NCBI GenBank assembly: GCA_013400115.1
Contig: VXBP01004064.1
Location: 194-64,193 of the forward strand
Length of the DNA: 64,000 bases
Direction of reading: 5' to 3'
Source: Rhinopomastus cyanomelas
Taxonomy: Eukaryota > Chordata > Aves > Bucerotiformes > Rhinopomastidae
Shown here: piece by piece, positions 33,713 to 46,639 of the stretch
How positions within the stretch are numbered: the stretch's first letter is position 1
How the letters are laid out: every line of letters starts with the position of its first letter
The notes under the pieces: model-generated
What the model was told of the DNA's origin: nothing
Database searches by the model: none
What the model saw: the letters and a program-made list of their open reading frames with translations, nothing else
Position numbers and translations under genes: made by a program

Positions 33713-34637
33713 CATACATTTTCATTCTCTTTCACTCTGTAGAGAATAATCAGGGAAGCAACAATGAAACCAGTCACACTCTTCAATAAAAGAGTAAGGA
33801 GTACTTTCTGATTGATTCTATTCTTACTGTCCTCCCAAAACAACTCAGCTGTCCTCCCAGTCTGAAATCAAGGCTTAGCACACATAAGTATTAGTTCTTA
33901 TCTCTTACTTGTCCAGTTTTGATTTGGTATTTGATTGTATAAGACTATTTTTTCTAGAGCCTTAACCAGTACATAGGTATCACTGATTTCTGTGCTTTCT
34001 TTTGCCTCTTTTTCCTCTTTTCACACTTTTTTTTAAAGACATTCTACATTATCTTTCTATTGTAAACATTATCTCCATCTTCTGAGCCCAGCAAGGCTTT
34101 GGTAATACTACTAAAACATCTTCTATCTTTGCTTTATAGATACTGACAATTTTTAGGTTCATTTATCACTTGCCAAAAAAACCCCAAAAAACAACCACTA
34201 CCGCAACCTCCTTGATTTGAACCTAGGGTTCCTTTTGAATGGTAATTTCTGTAATCCTGATGGAAATATTTAATTTCAACTGACAAAGTTACTGTATGAA
34301 TGTTGCACTCTGCTCTTGGACAACTTCTTTAGCAGTAACCTTAAAGCAGGTTTCCATGGCTTCCATTTCCCCCAGATAAAAGCAGCGAGTCAAATAGCAT
34401 TCCAAGAGCACTCACTCAGAAATAATTGCTAACCTGGAAAAATTGCTTTCAGTACTTCTAAGCTGTTTACAGTCACTACATTCACAAGTTTTCTCACCTT
34501 TAAGTTTATATTTATTGCTTTTTTTCTGTAGACTTTCACTAAATGTCAAGAAAAATCAATGAGACAAAATCAACTTGTTGCAGACAAACAATTTCCATTG
34601 CACCAAACTGAAGTCCTCTATACATGACTCAAGAAGA

Positions 34638-35192
34638 CTATGTCCAGCAGATAAAGGGAGGCTCTTCTCCCTCCCTGCTCTGCCCTAGTGAGAACACATC
34701 TGGAGTATTGTGTCTAGTTCAGGGCTCTCCAGTTGAAGAGGGACAGAGATCTGATTGAGAGAGTTTAACTGAGGGCTATGAGGATGATTAGGGGACTAGA
34801 GCACTTGAGACACCTGCGGCTTTTCAGTTCAGCAATGAGAGGGTTACAAGAGGACTTAATCACTGTCTATACATCCATGAGGACTGAGGGTCAAGAAGAA
34901 AGAGACAATTTCTTTTCACTTGTTCCCTGTGGTAGGACAAGGGACAATGTGTGTCAGTTGGACCACAGAAAGTTCCACCTCAACATGAGGAAGAACTTCT
35001 ATACTGTAAGGGTCACCAAGCAGTGGAAAGGGCTGCCCAGGGAGGCTGCGGAGTCTTGTTCCGTGGAGACTTTTCAGACTCATCTCAGTGCATTCCTGTG
35101 TGACCTGCCCTAAGTTCTGTTGTCCTGCTTGAGCAGGAGGGGTTGGACCCCTGGAGGACTCTTCCAACCCTTAAAGATCTGTGTATTCGTAC
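34638..35192 (+). mobile_element. CR1 LINE, type E, 555 bp
   Basis: The open block at 34778-35113 has MRMIRGLEHL, FHLNMRKNFYTVRV, WKGLPREAAES and AFLCDLP with a stop. The UTR follows with perfect hairpin CCTGC-TTGA-GCAGG at 35124-35137 and the end CTTAAAGATCTGTGTATT. It is 5' truncated near the QQIKGGSSPSLL-like region. Confidence 0.92.
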
Positions 35193-35932
35193 CTCAGAGC
35201 CGAATTCGCTCCTTGGTAAGAAACCCCCCAGTAATATGAATTTGTACAGACAACAGAAAATAAAGCAGAAGCTGTGCATTTTTCCACACTCCACTCATCA
35301 AGGTAATAAGAGTGCAGGACCGTGATGAAATCAGTAAACAGTATATCGTTATTTAATTTCCTAAGCATCTGTTGCTGTCTAGAGATCTAGAGAAGCTACA
35401 CACGTGGTCTAAACCAGCAAAGTCTATTATTTTGGTGGCTACATACACAGAAGTCAAAAAGTGCAGGTTTTGTTCTGTAACTGGCTTCATATGAGAATGG
35501 CTGAAATGGAAGAGTGCGTTGGCAGCTGCTATTATTGAAGACTAATGAGGGGATACAGGAGGGAACTAAGGGCCATTCAGCTGCATTTAGATGGCAAAGA
35601 CCGTAAAACTCTACCTATGAAACTGGCCAGAATTATCTGCTCTGTACTACTTCTGCTGATAACAGATTAATTCTACTATGGTCAGGCAATTTGATTCCTT
35701 GCAGATATATGACATAAAAAGCAAGTGTGCTCTGATTTCTGTATTAATCTCTGTCACTTCATCCACCTGTTTCCTACATTTTGTAATATTCAAGTTTGGA
35801 TCTGTTGACAGAGGTTTGGAGTGCTTTTCCCAGTATTCTTCTTCTTCTTTATACTTAACCTTTTGTTTAGCAAAAGCAATTTAAATTAGTTCAACTACAT
35901 AGTATTTCATGCTAAGCCTGCAGCTGTTGTTT

Positions 35933-36479
35933 AGTAGATCAAGAGAGGTTAGCTTCTCCCTCTATTCTGCCCTGCTGAGACCACATCTGTAGTATTATGT
36001 CCAATTCTGGGCCCCTCCGTTCCAGAAGGACACAGAACTGCTTGAAAGAGTCCAATGCAGAGCCACAAAGTTGTTGAAGGGAGTGGAACATCTTCCTGAG
36101 AAGGAAAAGCTGAGGGAGATGGGTGTCTTTAGCTTGGAAAAAAAGAGACTGAGGGATGACCTCATTAATGTTGATAAATATGGAAAGGGTGTGTGTCAGG
36201 AGGATGGAGCCAGGCTCTGCTCAGTGGCATCAGGTGTGAGCTGGAACATAGGAGGTTCCACATCAATATGAGAAGGAACTCCTTCACAGAGAGGGTGACA
36301 GACCACTGGAAGGGGCTGCCCAGTGGGATGGTGGAATCTCCTTCTCTGTAGATGTTTAAAACTCACCTGGACATGTTTCTGTGCAACTTGGTCTAGGTGA
36401 TCTTGCTCTGACAGATGCATTGGACTAGATGATCTTTGGAGTTCCCTTCCAATCTCTAGTGTTTTGTGATTCTGTGATT
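35933..36479 (+). mobile_element. CR1 LINE, type A, 547 bp
   Basis: It starts near SREVSFSLYSALLRPHL-like codons. The frame at 36071-36271 keeps MLKGVEHLP and KKRLRDDLINVDKYG. A ~25-base deletion at about 36232 removes the DRTRGN part and changes frame. It ends at GTTTTGTGATTCTGTGATT. Its UTR hairpin is degraded (CTTGCTCTGACAGA). Confidence 0.93.
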
Positions 36480-38424
36480 AATGTAATGTCTTTGTTCAAG
36501 ACTAGAGACAATAGCCAGACACTAAATCTATGGTCTAAAGTTCTGAGAGAGCATCAAATCTCTAAATTGTCATTACTGAAGAAAAATCACATCTGGAAAA
36601 ATACCACAGAGGTAAGGTGGACTTTGAAAATGTGCTGAAATAAATACAACTTAAATCAGTTTTTCCCCTGGGAGGAAAGATAACATATTGGTTATTCTGA
36701 TTAGTTTACCAGAAAGACGTAAAGTCATAGCAAGATCTACGTTAAGCTCCAATCAGAATTTCAAAATCAATTCCAGAAGTCAGATTCAATATACTGCTGT
36801 AATATCTATCCATATTTCTATAGGGGGAAAAATAGTTCCCAAATGGTTTTACTGCACCTAGAAAAATTTAAGATTTGTTTGTGCTAGCATCCTATGTCTA
36901 AACTGCATCCACCACATTCCTAGTCTGTCCTGCCAAAAAATGCTGCTAAATATTATGTCCTGTACTGGCAAGGTGAAGGATTTATTTGCAAGTTTTCATC
37001 CATCATATCTTTGTGGCTCCAGCTGATGAGGTATCTCATACTCACTAGTAAGGCTAAATATAAAAGGATGTAAAAGAAATTCTTTGTTCTGTAATACCTT
37101 TCACATGGCATTATTGGCAATTAGACTGCAAACGATAGTCAGATAAAACACATATTGATTTGCTAATCAATATGTTGTGACCCATAAGTTAGAGAGAAGT
37201 AATTTCAGTGAAATTGCTTAACCTCAGGACAGAGACTAGGAAGAATTACTTTAAACAGCTCAAAGAAAGCTTCATCAAAGAGATAACAGACCACGAACTT
37301 ATGCTCCCTGCTAAACTTCAGGCTGTATCTGAGAAATTCCTGGGGTATAAAAATCTATCAATTGGTAAGCTGATAAAATCAGTGGAGACTATTTAAGCTG
37401 GTGAAAGAGGCAGGAGAAAGATAAGTAAAAATACGGGCAATTTGAAATGTCCATGGCACAGCCGAGGTCTGGAAAATCAAGTTGTTAGTGACTTTATTTT
37501 TTGAACATGAGATTTAATAGTTTAGCATTAATTATAGGAAAAACATAGGTTATATTTGATGGGTTTGTTTGACATTAAAAAAGTTAATAGTGGAAGGGCA
37601 GGTATTGATAGAGACCAATAACGAAGTAGTTGGGATACCTGGACAAAAGCTGGAGTTTAGTTAGAATAAATCATTTAGTCAACTTCCAACTGAATAAGTC
37701 TTGAAGAAAGCACTATAGCTGTGTTTTACAAACATTTCCTCCTGCACACATTGACTTGCATACTTAAAGGTGTACAATTTTAACAGAAGAACAAGAAATA
37801 CTAAAACAAATTACAGTTCCATCTCCTGGTTAGCCCCAAGAAGAGAGACTGTTGCTGTCACAGTATGTTTGTGCCAAAACGACGTGGTGTTTCCTTTTTC
37901 AGGTTGATAACGTTGCTTGTAATAAGAAAATAATGTCTTCAAGGTCTGTTGTTTGAGCTCTTGAGAGAGTAGAATGACTTCAGATAGCAACAAAGATTAT
38001 AAATGAATGGAAAAAACCAAGTGTAGTGCACACAACCTTACATCCACAAATTCCATTTAATTTAGACTGAGTTACAGTCTTCAGTTATTTATGTGCGGCC
38101 AAACACGCAGACTTCTGAGCTCTGACATTTTTGTTCAGAGTTAGCTCTCTGAAGTCTCATTCCACTGGTTTATTGGATTGTTTCTGCTTTAGCCATCTGA
38201 GTCTTTCTTTGATGAGATGTTATGATTCCTTTATCTTTTTTATTATGAGAATCCCACACTATTACAACCTTGAGGTATTATTTCTTTTCACGTTGTTTTT
38301 TATTGTTAGTAGCTCTGTTCTTCTTTGCATTTGGGCATAATGTAAATATCTAAACTCAGATGTGTTTAAATATCACATGCAAAATTACACACTTAAGTGG
38401 TGCTTTTCAATGACTGTTACCTAG
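36480..38424. other. Unique DNA, 1.9 kb, nothing recognised
   Basis: A 62-codon open frame at 37208-37396 is Lys/Leu-rich and has no motif I recognise. No transposon is visible. Confidence 0.5.
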
Positions 38425-39050
38425 ATGGAATTCAATTCACTACTAGAACGTCACCTGGGATCCTCCTCTTCTCCAGGCTGAACAATTCAAACTCCTCAGA
38501 GAGGAGGAGCTCCACCTCTCTGATCATTTGAGTTGCTCTGCTCTGGACACCTTCAAGGAGCTCCCTGTCCTTCTGATGTTGGGGACTCCAGAACTGGACC
38601 CAGTACTGTAGGTGGGGTCTCACCAGTGCAGAGCAGAGGGGGAGAATCCCCTCCCTCAATGGACTCTCACTGCTTCTTTTGATGCAGCCTAGGGCACGGT
38701 TGGCTTTCTGGGCTGGAAGCACACACTGATGGCTCCTGTTCAACCTCTCCTTCGCCACCATCCCCAAAGTCCTTCTCCTCAGGGCTGTCTCTCAATCCTT
38801 TCTCCTATCAATCTGTATTTGTGCATGGGACTGCCTTGAACCTGATGAAGACCCTTGCTCTTGCCCCTGTTGAACTTCATGAAGTTTGCACAGCCCCCTT
38901 CTCAAGCCTGTCAAGGTCCCTCTGGATTGCAGCCCTTATCTTCAGGGTGTTGACTTCACCACACTGTTTGGTATCATCAGCAAACTGACCAAGGAGGTAT
39001 TCAATTCCACTGTCCATGTTGCCAACAAAGATGTTAAACAGCACTGATCT
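38425..39050 (-). mobile_element. CR1 LINE, type C, 625 bp, 3' end missing
   Basis: The minus frame at 38432-38767 keeps CVLPAQKANRALGCIKRS, SALVRPHLQYWVQFW and ATQMIREVELL. Farther 5' are HKYRL-like, KFNRGKSKGL-like and FADDTKQC-like remains (complement near 38970). The copy stops before the ORF2 end, so UTR and tail are absent. Confidence 0.9.
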
Positions 39051-40494
39051 GAGTAGTTCTGTTTGTCATATGTCATCTTTCCTGAAACCCTTACAATTCA
39101 ATTGATTTTTTAATTACTACTGATCTTTTCAGAGAACTGCACCTTGCACTTTTGGGATCTTGAACAGCAGTAGTCAGTTCACAGCCCAACATTATATAAG
39201 GGGTTTTGGAATTCTCTTGGCTAAAAAAACTCCTACACTGGATATAAGTGCTAATAAGTAAATTCAGTCAGGCTGTTGCTTGGAAACAAAGTTAAGTAAA
39301 TATGGAAAGTATTGAAATAAATGTTTTCAGTGGCATCTTTTTCTGTAAGGACAAAAAAGGACACTCTCTACTTCTCTCTGTAGATGCTGACTTAAAGAAC
39401 AAAAAAAGAGAAGGAGAAAAAGAACCCCCAGCCAAATCCCAGAAGTGATAGCATACAGTGAAAAACAATCAGTCTGAGTGAGCTTCAAAAACACTTTCAC
39501 TATGGAATTGATTCATATATTTTTAATTAGCTACTTAATTTCATTGAAAAAATAAAATACTTTCTTAAATGTTAATCCTAATCAGGTATAAGATGACTTC
39601 CTATTCTTTTTTCAGTACCAACTCATAGGGATTTCTAATCTCAGAAACACATGAATGATGTTCAATCTCAGCTAAGGTTTACCCCCCCCACACCCCCTTC
39701 TAGCTTTGCTTAATTAAATCAGGGTGACATGACAAAGCCATTTCCTCTAGGGTGATCTCATGTCACTTTTCTATCAGTATAATTTCGTTGTACAGTACAA
39801 CTCATCTGCAGAGAGAAAACAAGGCAATGCTAGGTAGTGACCTCAAATCTATCGGAACTACAAATCCACTACAGGAAAGAGGGGAAAAAACCAAATAGAA
39901 GTCTTTAGCTGTTATAAACCTGGCAATCCATACAGTTATCTGTGCTGACTTTAAAGGACTAGGATGACTTATACCAGCTTCAAAGCTAGGCCTCTTTTCT
40001 ATAATGGTTCTTAGTTTGACTGCAGATAATCAGTGTGAAGTGCTATCTTAAACTCAGGTATTTATTCAAACAAAAGTCTTATTTATCTACATTTTATAAT
40101 TATTCCTGCAACTAGCTTAAACCTGAAGCGGGTTGCTCATCTAATTTTGTCAGTTTTTCTGCACTAGCAAGAATTAGTCCTCATACTGGTAATTTCCTGG
40201 GTGTCTAGGCGGAGACTGGAGTTGTGTAAACGCATCTAGGAAGAGCATTCAGAAAGTGATCCTGGCTAGCTTTGCTGTCACTCAGCACTTGGGAGGATGG
40301 TTACTCTGTGTGTCTTCAAAAGAAATTGGTCCTTCTGTGGAGTGTTTTAGGTGGAAATGGATAAACTCATAGACAATACAGATCAAAGCAAATAAATATC
40401 TGTGCTATATATTACAAAACACCTACTGGCTTAGATCCCCGTGGGGATTTAAGTATTGAGCTATTCCTGTACACATTCTTAATCCAAAATGGCT
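39051..40494. other. Unique DNA, 1.4 kb
   Basis: Nothing is recognised except a short C-rich run near 39680-39697. Confidence 0.5.
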
Positions 40495-40566
40495 AGCTGT
40501 GGCAGGGGGATTGGACTAGATGATCTTTCGAGGTCCCTTCCAATCCCTAATGATTCTGTTTCTATG
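40495..40566 (+). mobile_element. CR1 3' end, type A, 72 bp
   Basis: CTGTGGCAGGGGGATTGGAC to CCCTAATGATTCTGTTTCTATGA, UTR only. The UTR is close to consensus, and its ATGATTCT ending matches the inserted tail at 47732. Confidence 0.9.
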
Positions 40567-41639
40567 AACTCATGCATCCTAACTCCCATTAGGCACTGAA
40601 TGGCTCTGAAAATATTATTATATTACAGAACAGAGAGATTTTTTAATATCAGAATCTCACTGTGCCAGAAAGAGTTTACTTCTTGTATGCAGAATAATGC
40701 TACTGTAATATCTCCAGCCTGTTCCTTTGCTTATCTTGTTTGCCAAGTCAGATCTGTGTTCTCTTCTCAGATGCTAATAAAACAGGCTTTAGATGAAAGA
40801 TCCACAGTGAAAATTGCCAAATGGAGACTCTGGTAATAGGAAGAACTATGCAAGCATCCAACACAGTGCTTTTCACATTCAGATGTGTGCTTTGTTCTGA
40901 GCCACTGGTTTGTTTGGTACAAAATGTGCTGCAGCTAACAGAATACTTGGACGTTACATGGTAGAGCCTGGAGTCCAGTTTTCTGTTTGGGCTGTGCTCG
41001 GTTGAACTTACTCTATCCAGCAGAGCAGCCTGCTACATCATAATATATTCTGTCACAAATCTATTATGATTCATCTTGGCATGCCTATTTTGCATTTCAT
41101 GAAGCATTTTCATGAAGTGTGATTTCCAGGTTCAAGTTCCTGTCTTTATGGTAGAGTGTATTTTAATCAAAGATCACTGTGTGCATTTGTCTGTGTACAT
41201 AAATGAAGACCAGAATAAGGAATTAAACTCTCATTTCTAGCTGACTGCTGTGGGACGCAGCCTTATTAAGAGGCACTTGGACAACGCTGTGGAAAAAATG
41301 AGTATCAAGAGGGCCACAAGGGAAAAAGAAAAAGAAATTATAAGGGATTAGACAAGAAAGCAAACTGTATTTAACAGCTGTTTTAAAGCAAAACCCATTT
41401 AATATCATCTTTGTACGTAGGAATTAGCAAAAATCTGCTCCGTTCAAATTCGTAAGAGTTTGATGCTTCACGGTGAGCCACAACACCTTTACTACAGTAA
41501 TTACAAGACCAGTTCTTCACATTAGAAGTTAATTTGAGTCCATTAAGATTGTACTTTTTAAAAGATGCCTATAATTACTGTAATATGATGGGAGGGGATA
41601 TTATTTAAGTAACTTAGATTTATTCAAGCTGAAATGAAG
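40567..41639. other. Unique DNA, 1.1 kb, nothing recognised
   Basis: No repeat or exon signature is visible. Confidence 0.5.
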
Positions 41640-42005
41640 TCACAGAGTCACAGAACAGAATCACAGAACATTGGAGATTGGAAGAGACCTCGAAAAATCA
41701 TCCAGTCCAATCCCCCCGTCACACCAAGATCACATAGATCAAGTCACACAGGAACATGTCCAGGCAGGTTTTAGACATATCCACAGAGGAGACTACACAA
41801 CCATCCTGGGCAGCCCATTCCAGTGCTCTGTCACCTTCACTATGAAGAAGTTCCTTCTCATATTGATGTGGAACCCCTATGCTCCAGCTGACACCTGTTG
41901 CCCCTTGTCCTGTCATTGGATGCCACTGAGCAGAGTCAGGCTCCATCCCCCTGACATCCACCCTTTTCATATTTATAAATACTAAAGAGATTACCCCTCA
42001 GTCTC
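41640..42005 (-). mobile_element. CR1 LINE, type A, 365 bp
   Basis: The complemented end (CACAGAGTCACAGAACAGAATCACAG) shows an extra tail unit. The ORF2 C-terminus follows with DVRGMEPDSAQWHPMT-like and HQYEKELLHS-like shifted frames. It is 5' truncated near FISIYKYEKG-like codons. Confidence 0.92.
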
Positions 42006-42426
42006 CTGACTCATGAATACCTAGTGCATTTCACTTTTTCCTTTTCTCATGAAAATGCTTTGCTAATTAAGTTTATTCTTCTTAACCCATAAATAAGACT
42101 GCAGCCCTGTGAATTCACTGTGCATTACTGATTCGCAGACTAAACCAAATGCTCCTAAAATATTATCTGATAAATTTTCATGGTCTTCGCATTTTTCAGT
42201 GTGAAACAACAACAGAGGCTATCTTTGCCTTTCTCTTTCAATAGGCTTTCACGCTGTCATTTTATTGTCTATGCTCATAAATGTCTCCAGTTTAGTCTCT
42301 TAATCAGAGTCACAGTAAGGTTATAATGTGATTGTAATGTGACTTAGCTCCTCAGACCCCTAGCTGAACCTTCAGGCAGCTAGTTTTATATTTAAAAAGC
42401 CCCAAACCCAGCATATTTTCCTCTAA

Positions 42427-42534
42427 GAGGGAGAAAGAAAGGGGGGGGGTTGAGANAAAGAGAGAAAGAGAAAGGAAGAGAGAGAGAGAGAGAAAGAGAA
42501 AGACAGAAAGAGAGAGAGAGAAAAAGACAGACAA
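42427..42534. repeat. GA-rich microsatellite containing an N
   Basis: A purine strand made of GAGAAA, AGAG and GGGGG runs. It contains the only ambiguous base of the window at 42456, so the length and bases of the tract may be unreliable. Confidence 0.9.
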
Positions 42535-42889
42535 ACTTTAGCAGTGATGTCACTAAGAATTAATTAGTCAAAACTATCACAGTATGAAAACCAAACTGTG
42601 GCCCTGCTTTTTTTTTTTACATAGATGTAGTCAGTAAGGGTTTGGCTGAAGTCACAAAACGTAGCTCATGAGAGTTTCCTTTTGTGACGAAAGGAAAGAT
42701 AGCAAAGTTCTTAAAGATAACCTAACAAAATTCTTTTTGGTCTAGTAAAGTGTTCAGGCTAAATCAAATGCTCAGTGCTATTCATGGAACACAAGCACAG
42801 AAATAGATGGTTTACATAGAGGTAGATAGTGTAGGCATCAGCACAATGGCCTTTCCTCTCAGTGTATAAGCACATAGTTGTTTCAGCTC

Positions 42890-42985
42890 AAAGAGGTCTA
42901 AGATAACTTTAATAAACTTGACTTTTATGCCGACCTATGGAACAACTCTCCTTAATCCGACCCAAACCAATCCACAAACCCTTTC
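42890..42985 (+). mobile_element. 3' fragment of an LTR related to 22599-23239
   Basis: AATAAACTTGACTTTTATGC, then CGACCTATGGA and ACCCAAACCAATCCACAAACC match the end of the 22.6-kb LTR. It carries the AATAAA signal lost there. Only the 3' ~90 bases are clear. Confidence 0.65.
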
Positions 42986-43964
42986 ACTTATTTGATGGAT
43001 AGGGAGGTGACATTACTCTTACTCTCTCTAGTAAGCTACAACACTTGCTTTACTTTGTATTTTTACACAGCTCTCTAGAATGTCTTTTTCCCATTTGATA
43101 AGGAACTACCCATTTTATTTCCATCCACTCCATTAAGCACAGCTAGTGCTGGCATTTAAGCACCAGCAAACAACAACAATTAATTATCAATAGCCAAGCT
43201 CCTTTGCCAAACAGCAGGAATAGTAACTGCTAGGTTAAACTAGAGAAATAGGCTATGAGGGCAACTAGCAGTGCACAAGCAGATCATCTGTGCTATTGCT
43301 TGAGATTGCTTGTACTAAATAAAACTGACAGCATTTTGGAACAAGCTACTTGGCCTTCCATCTTTAATGCTACAGCCTCAAAGAGGACAGAAGCTGTTCA
43401 CTATCTAACACTCCAACAATGATTACCAGTAACTGAGTGCTTAGAAGTACAAAAAATGTTTCAAAACAGAAAATAATTGATCATTACCATTCAAGAAGTG
43501 TGAGTATGCTTGAGATTTTCACAGAGACTATTATGTACTGTCTTCCAAAACATCTTTCCACCTTCACATCTTTAATCTTTATAATGATTATAATCTTTAT
43601 ATAACTCATGAAGTTGTTGAACACTTTCTCCTAACCATCTTTCCTGTCCATTCACAGCAGAGTCTTCTCAGGACTGCATGGCATTTGGCAGGGGGACTGT
43701 CAAAAAACCTTCCCTTTGTCTAGCTATAAACTTTTGTTTCTTTCTTCTCATGAACTGCCAATGGTTTGTCACGTTGCTCTACAAGTTTTAGATCTTAGGA
43801 GCAATTCAGAACCTCTCCTGATCCAAATAACACCTAGATGCAAAGTAATAAAGTGCCATACAGAGAGCTAAAGCCAGGATATGAAGGGCAGTAGAAAGTA
43901 CTGGACACTGGTCCAACAACGTTTCAATCCAAAAGTTGAAATCCAAATATATGGATCTGTGGCC

Positions 43965-44037
43965 CTGCCTGAATTGGGAGGTTGGACAAAATCATGTCCA
44001 GAAGTCTCTTCCAATTTTAACAATTCAGCAATTCCGT
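43965..44037 (+). mobile_element. Old CR1 3' end, about 70 bp
   Basis: GGAGGTTGGACAAAATCATG, then CCAGAAGTCTCTTCCAATTTTAACAATTC resembles a CR1 UTR of the GACCTCCAGAGGTC class, but the tail is lost. Confidence 0.65.
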
Positions 44038-44729
44038 GTTACACTTAGTTGACTCTGGCTTCATGTGGTTCCTCCAGCTGGTTCCTTTTCCACGTCCAAA
44101 ATCAAATTTTACCTCAATTGGAAATAAGATGTAATTTAGATTCACTGCTAGGAAATAACAAGCTGGTATATGTGCAAATTCTGATAATTTTTGTGCCATT
44201 CCTACAAAGGTTGTAAAATAAACCAGGAAAAGCTGTAGAACTATAAATGTCTTAGATTATGTTGGAATAAAAATGAAATGGCCCATTACTAAGAGTTTCA
44301 TGTTAGAGTACCAGTGCTGTGAATTTGTTTTTCCAGACTGTTTTTCCAGACTATTTTAGCCATGCTGTTTCTCGCATGCATAGATGTAGACTGCTTTTCT
44401 TTCTCTCCTTTTTAAACCAGATATTTTCTTTTCTTTGTTTTTCCAGAGTAAAAGGAAGATACAAATGTTAGAGCATGTATTGCATTCAGACAAAATGCAT
44501 GCAGACTGTTCAGATAAGTGCTGCATATAGAGAAGAAACAAAGCAAGGTTGAGAAAAAAAACCAAGGACAAGGAAAGGGAACGCATCTTGAGTGGCTTTG
44601 AACCACACAGGACAAAGAAGACATCTCCAAAGCCTGCAAAGTGATACCTGAGAAGAGTGACAAACAGAAGCAGAACGGACAAGAGTGGAGTGCGGGAATG
44701 GCACGAGTAGGCACAAATAAAGAAAAAAT

Positions 44730-45175
44730 TATAGAGTCGTGGAATCATTATGGCTGGAAAGGATTTCCAGAATCAAGCCCAGCCCTCATCCCAATGTCTC
44801 CCCAACCCCTAGACCATGGCCTCAAGTGCTCTAGTTACTCAGTTTTTAAATACTCCCAGGGACAGCAGCTCCACCACCCCCCAGGCAGCCTGTGCCAGTG
44901 CCCAATCACTCCCTCAGGAAAGAACTTCTTCTTAAGATCCAATCTAAACCTCCCCTGACACAACTTGACACCATTTCCCCTCATCCTATCATTAGTAATT
45001 TGGGAGACGAGACCAGCACCAGCCTTGCTACAACCTCCTTTGAGGTAGTTGTAGAGAGCAAGAAGGTCTCCTCTCAGACTCCTCTAGAATAAAAAAACCC
45101 AGTTCCCTCAGCTGCTCCTCATCGGGTCTGTTTGCCAGACCTGTCCCCAGCCCAGTTAATGAAATGTCCTTCTAA
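44730..45175 (-). mobile_element. CR1 LINE, type B, 446 bp
   Basis: The complemented UTR (TCATTATGGCTGGAAAGGAT) is followed by the ORF2 end, LDLKKKFFPEGVIGHWHRLP-like and VVESKK-region antisense, ending at about 45175 after a GLGTGLANRPDEEQLRELG-like block. It is nearly collinear with 62727-63126. Confidence 0.92.
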
Positions 45176-45762
45176 AAGTGACTGAATGGGAAGTGCCAGT
45201 CATATTTTTACTTATCTATGAAGACAGTTTATTGGAAAGGAAAAATAACAGTAGGAAACAGAGAGAGAAATGTAGGAAGTCAGGGTGTTATCACAATTGT
45301 TCAGACACTTAAGAGTCTGTATATTAAAAATAGGTGGGGTTGACCTATTCTAGTCAAATTGAGTTGAGTTTTGCTAGAGTAAAATTGAGTTGAAATTATT
45401 CATAGCCTTAGCCAGGACTGTTTTATGCTAACTCCTGAAAGTGGCAAAAAAAGAGTTTGTCAATATTATGAAATGTTTTCAAAACAGTTACTCTCATTTT
45501 TTAACAAACACGTATGTTGTGACTGTCACAAAGGAAAAAGCTAAAATCACAGGTACCTGCACTATAAAGCTCCTGGCTTCAGATGCACCTCATTTCTAGG
45601 GGTCTATTCTTAAAATACACACCTGGTCTCTTGAAGAGAGGAAACAGAAAATAGGTTCATACAGCATCTGAAGACTCATTTGATCTCAGGTCTTGTGCAA
45701 GCCATAAGGAGGAGTGTGGATGACTGGATGCTTGCCCTCACCCCACATATCTGATGCATTAC

Positions 45763-46203
45763 AGAATCAGACAGAATCACAGAATGTTAGGAATTGGAAG
45801 GGATCTCAGAAGATCATCCAGTCCTCCTGGCAGAGCAGGAACTCTTAGATCAAGTCACACAGGAACATATCCAGGCAGGTTTTAAAGATCTCTGGAGAAG
45901 GAGACTCCACAACTCCCCTGGGCAGCCCGTTGCAGTGCTCTGTCACCCTCACTGAGAAGAAGTTGCTTCTCATATTGATGTGGAACCTCCTGTGTTCCAG
46001 ATCACACCCATTGCCCCTTGTCCTGTCATTGGATGACACTGAGCTAGCTCCATCCTCCTGACACCCACCCTTTCCATATTTATAAATATTAATTAGGTCA
46101 CCTCTTAGTCTCCTATTTTCCAAACTCAAGAGACTCAACTCCCTCAGCCTTTCCTCATCAGGGAGATGTTCCACTCTCTTCATCATCTTTGTGGCTCCAT
46201 TTG
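45763..46203 (-). mobile_element. CR1 LINE, type A, 440 bp, open C-terminus
   Basis: After the complemented tail and UTR, the minus frame is open for ~118 CR1 codons, from KMMKRVEHLPDEERLREL through RGDLINIYKYGKGG, DRTRGNG and HINMRSNFFSVRV to FLCDLI. There is no catalytic domain. CR1 homology ends near 46203; the open frame upstream of it is host sequence. Confidence 0.93.
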
Positions 46204-46639
46204 AGCTCCACTTGCTTACTAATGTAACTTGGTCTATTCCCATTAGACATGGGGAAGCAAGAAATGCAAGTTTTCATCTAGAAGAGCCTCCAGCATCATG
46301 AGATTTGTTAGAAGGGACATTTCATGCACACAAGGACATAGTGATTATCTACAGTATTAATACAAGGATGAGGGATGATACTTGGCAAACTGAAGTCAAG
46401 CGATTTGTACCCACATGGCTTAGCTTTACATGCCACTAGACAAGTTTTGTATTGGAGAGAGCCCAGCCCAGAGAGGAGCTAGCTAACATTTAAGCAACAA
46501 GGGCAGTCATGGGTCCACAACCTGACTGTTCTGATTCTAATAGCACACACCTACTGAATGAGGGCAGATCAGAGGAGAAACAGTGTGTCTTCACGTAACT
46601 GAAGAACACTTACCCTATGGTAAGTATGGTAAGTAATTG

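Noticed and set aside
37208..37396. 62-codon Lys/Glu/Leu-rich plus frame that could be a small helical protein
   Set aside because: No recognised family and no promoter or exon signals around it.
42352..42534. Open frame of Ser/Leu/Phe repeats on the minus strand
   Set aside because: It is the antisense translation of the GA microsatellite and includes an undetermined base.
44356..44748. 130-codon minus-strand frame with hydrophobic stretches and overlapping 100- and 68-codon frames
   Set aside because: Three overlapping open frames in a pyrimidine-rich minus strand point to composition. I see no family motif, and the 5' part runs into the CR1 at 44730.
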